The notes beneath the pieces were generated by a model that searched no databases, was not told where the DNA came from, and saw only the letters and a program-made list of their open reading frames with translations. Shown in pieces: positions 62,462-64,000 of a stretch of 64,000 nt of DNA. Both the position numbers and the translations under genes were made by a program. This DNA is from Prolixibacteraceae bacterium (lineage in GTDB: Bacteria; Bacteroidota; Bacteroidia; Bacteroidales; Prolixibacteraceae). Position 1 is the stretch's first letter; each line of letters opens with the position of its first letter. The stretch lies in NCBI GenBank assembly GCA_003506435.1, contig DOAQ01000036.1, forward strand, positions 62,001 to 126,000, written 5' to 3'.

Positions 62462-63886
62462 ATGGGAAATCCAAAAGCTTTTATGACGATAGACCGCAAA
62501 GATGCCGGTTATCGTCCTGTAAAAGAAAGAATATATGACTACGGCGAAGTAGAACAAACGCTGGACGATAAAGATCGAATCGACCAGGCTGCGCGATGCA
62601 TGGATTGCGGCGTGCCGTTTTGCCACTGGGGATGCCCGGTGGGCAGCAAAATTCCCGAATGGCAGCACCTGGTTTACCAGGGACGTTGGGGCGAAGCGTA
62701 TGAAGTGCTTCACTCAACCAACAGTTTTCCTGAAATTACCGGGCGTATTTGTCCGGCTCCCTGTGAAAAATCGTGCGTACTCGAAATACACAAAGAAGCA
62801 GTAACCATTCGTGAAAACGAGTGTTCAACGGTGGAGCATGCGTTCGATCTGGGATATATTTTGCCACGTATTCCACAGCAGCGTACCGGAAAAAAAGTAG
62901 CTGTTATTGGTTCGGGACCTGCCGGACTTTCGGCAGCCGACCTTCTCAATCAGGCTGGTCACAGTGTTACTGTTTTCGAGAAAAACAGCGCTGTCGGCGG
63001 ACTGTTACGTTTTGGTATTCCCGATTTCAAATTGAATAAATCAGTTATCGATCGCCGGATCAATATTTTTGAGGCTGAAGGGTTAGCTTTCAGAACCAAT
63101 GTAAACGTTGGCATCGATGTTACCAGGGAAGAATTGCTGAAGGAGTTTGACGCAATTGTTCTGGCCAACGGAGCTGAACAAGCCCGCGATTTGCCGGTTG
63201 AAGGCCGCGAATTGAAAGGAGTTCATTTTGCCATGGAATTTTTGTCGCAGCAGAATAAAGTGATTGCCGGCGAGTACATTCCGGATGGTGAACGCATTTC
63301 GGCTGAAGGCAAAAACGTGTTGGTGATTGGTGGTGGCGATACCGGTTCCGACTGTGTGGGAACATCTATCCGCCAAAAAGCAAAAAGTGTGCTTCAGATT
63401 GAAATCATGCCGAAACCTTCGGTTGACCGCGAAAGTAATAATCCATGGCCTTACTGGCCAACAGTTTTGCGTACTTCGAGTTCGCATCTCGAAGGTTGTG
63501 AGCGCCGCTGGGGTTTATCAACCAAACGATTGATCGGGGAAAATGGAGTGCTGAAACATGCAGAGATTATTCGTGTCGAATGGAGCAAAGATGCAAACGG
63601 CCGTTGGATGATGAACGAAGTTGAGGGTTCCAACGAAATTATCGATGTGGAACTGGTTCTTTTGTCGATGGGTTTTACCCAGCCGGTACACAACGGTTTG
63701 CTCGATGCGCTCGGGATTGACTACGATGCGCGGGGTAATGTGAAAGTAAATACGAAAAAACAGACTTCGGTTGCAAACATTTTTGCGGCAGGCGATGTTG
63801 AAAGTGGAGCCAGTCTGGTGGTTCGTGCTATTGAAGCAGGAAAAGTAGCCGCACGTAATGTCAATGAATATTTGTTTGAGAAATAG
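62462..63886 (+). CDS. gltD: Glutamate synthase small subunit
   Basis: 474-residue electron-input subunit. N-terminal 4Fe-4S cysteines in ARCMDCGVPFCHWGCPVGSK and ICPAPCEKSCVL; FAD site VIGSGPAGLSAADLLNQAG; NADPH site LVIGGGDTGSDCVGTS; C-terminal FAD motif NIFAAGDVESGASLVVRAI. Passes electrons from NAD(P)H to GltB. The gene ends in front of a terminator, so gltB-gltD is a two-gene operon. Confidence 0.97.
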   Translation: MGNPKAFMTIDRKDAGYRPVKERIYDYGEVEQTLDDKDRIDQAARCMDCGVPFCHWGCPVGSKIPEWQHLVYQGRWGEAYEVLHSTNSFPEITGRICPAPCEKSCVLEIHKEAVTIRENECSTVEHAFDLGYILPRIPQQRTGKKVAVIGSGPAGLSAADLLNQAGHSVTVFEKNSAVGGLLRFGIPDFKLNKSVIDRRINIFEAEGLAFRTNVNVGIDVTREELLKEFDAIVLANGAEQARDLPVEGRELKGVHFAMEFLSQQNKVIAGEYIPDGERISAEGKNVLVIGGGDTGSDCVGTSIRQKAKSVLQIEIMPKPSVDRESNNPWPYWPTVLRTSSSHLEGCERRWGLSTKRLIGENGVLKHAEIIRVEWSKDANGRWMMNEVEGSNEIIDVELVLLSMGFTQPVHNGLLDALGIDYDARGNVKVNTKKQTSVANIFAAGDVESGASLVVRAIEAGKVAARNVNEYLFEK

Positions 63887-63911
63887 ATCATAGCATAATT
63901 CCAATTTGTTT

Positions 63912-63941
63912 AAAGGCTCATCCGTAAGGGTGGGCTTTTTT
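63912..63941 (+). terminator. Rho-independent terminator after gltD
   Basis: Stem AAAG-(G)-CTCATCC with loop GTAA and GGGTGGGCTTT, 11 pairs including G-U pairs and one bulged G, followed by six T. It starts 26 nt after the GltD stop. The remaining bases to the window end show no gene. Confidence 0.85.
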
Positions 63942-64000
63942 ATTTCATCCCCAAAAAACGGGCCGACTTATTTGCCCGGAATGCTTCTGTTCTTCATTTT

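Overview
The window looks like a chromosomal segment of a Bacteroidota bacterium, most likely Bacteroidales/Marinilabiliales (Prolixibacteraceae-like, an inference from gene content only). Supporting signs are two SusC/SusD pairs with ECF sigma/FecR regulators, Bacteroidota-type promoter boxes (TTG near -33 and TAnnTTTG near -7), generally weak Shine-Dalgarno sites, many SPII lipoproteins, and GltBD, Amt/P-II and ArgH proteins of Bacteroidota type. No tRNA, rRNA, CRISPR array, insertion sequence or phage was seen.

Left two thirds (1-49.1 kb): one large accessory nutrient-acquisition region. Block A (1-15.3 kb) has the end of a sigma factor, FecR, an STN-type SusC, SusD, then a translationally coupled run: BNR/Asp-box propeller protein, two paralogous TIM-barrel-like proteins, beta-propeller phytase, calcineurin-like phosphoesterase and a PHP-domain lipoprotein. 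Block B (15.3-22.2 kb) repeats the regulatory and uptake layout (ECF sigma, FecR, SusC, SusD) and ends at a strong terminator. Block C (22.3-31.5 kb) has a sugar-isomerase-like lipoprotein, a divergent XRE-cupin regulator, and an operon with an organophosphate-antiporter-family MFS permease, two divergent citrate-synthase-fold proteins, a CoA-acylating aldehyde dehydrogenase, a HAD hydrolase, a Zn alcohol dehydrogenase and an EamA permease. Block D (31.5-49.1 kb) holds secreted catabolic enzymes: GH43/32-like propeller, ENPP-type phosphodiesterase, PHP protein, DUF4838-like protein, a GH97-PHP fusion, another PHP protein, a NodB deacetylase-GH3 fusion, a GH3, a small lipoprotein, and a second organophosphate-antiporter-family permease.

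The gene mix suggests one coherent idea (inference): a polysaccharide utilization locus for a phosphorylated or phosphodiester-linked glycan or glycoside. SusCD pairs would bind and import it. Four PHP modules, an ENPP, a calcineurin-type enzyme and a phytase would attack phosphate esters. GH97, GH3 and the deacetylase would attack the sugar part. Two GlpT/UhpT/UhpC-like permeases would import or sense sugar phosphates. The citrate-synthase-fold/acylating-aldehyde-dehydrogenase module could process a carbon fragment of the substrate, but its chemistry is unknown.

Right third (49.2-64 kb): housekeeping genes, largely nitrogen metabolism. These are a leftward operon for a putative porin, P-II and Amt; an AI-2E permease; a YtxH/holin-like/unknown trio; a leftward GT39 glycosyltransferase; argH; and gltB-gltD with a terminator. 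The 51.5-52.2 kb gap contains a decayed C-terminal copy of the GT39 gene and a possible small RNA.
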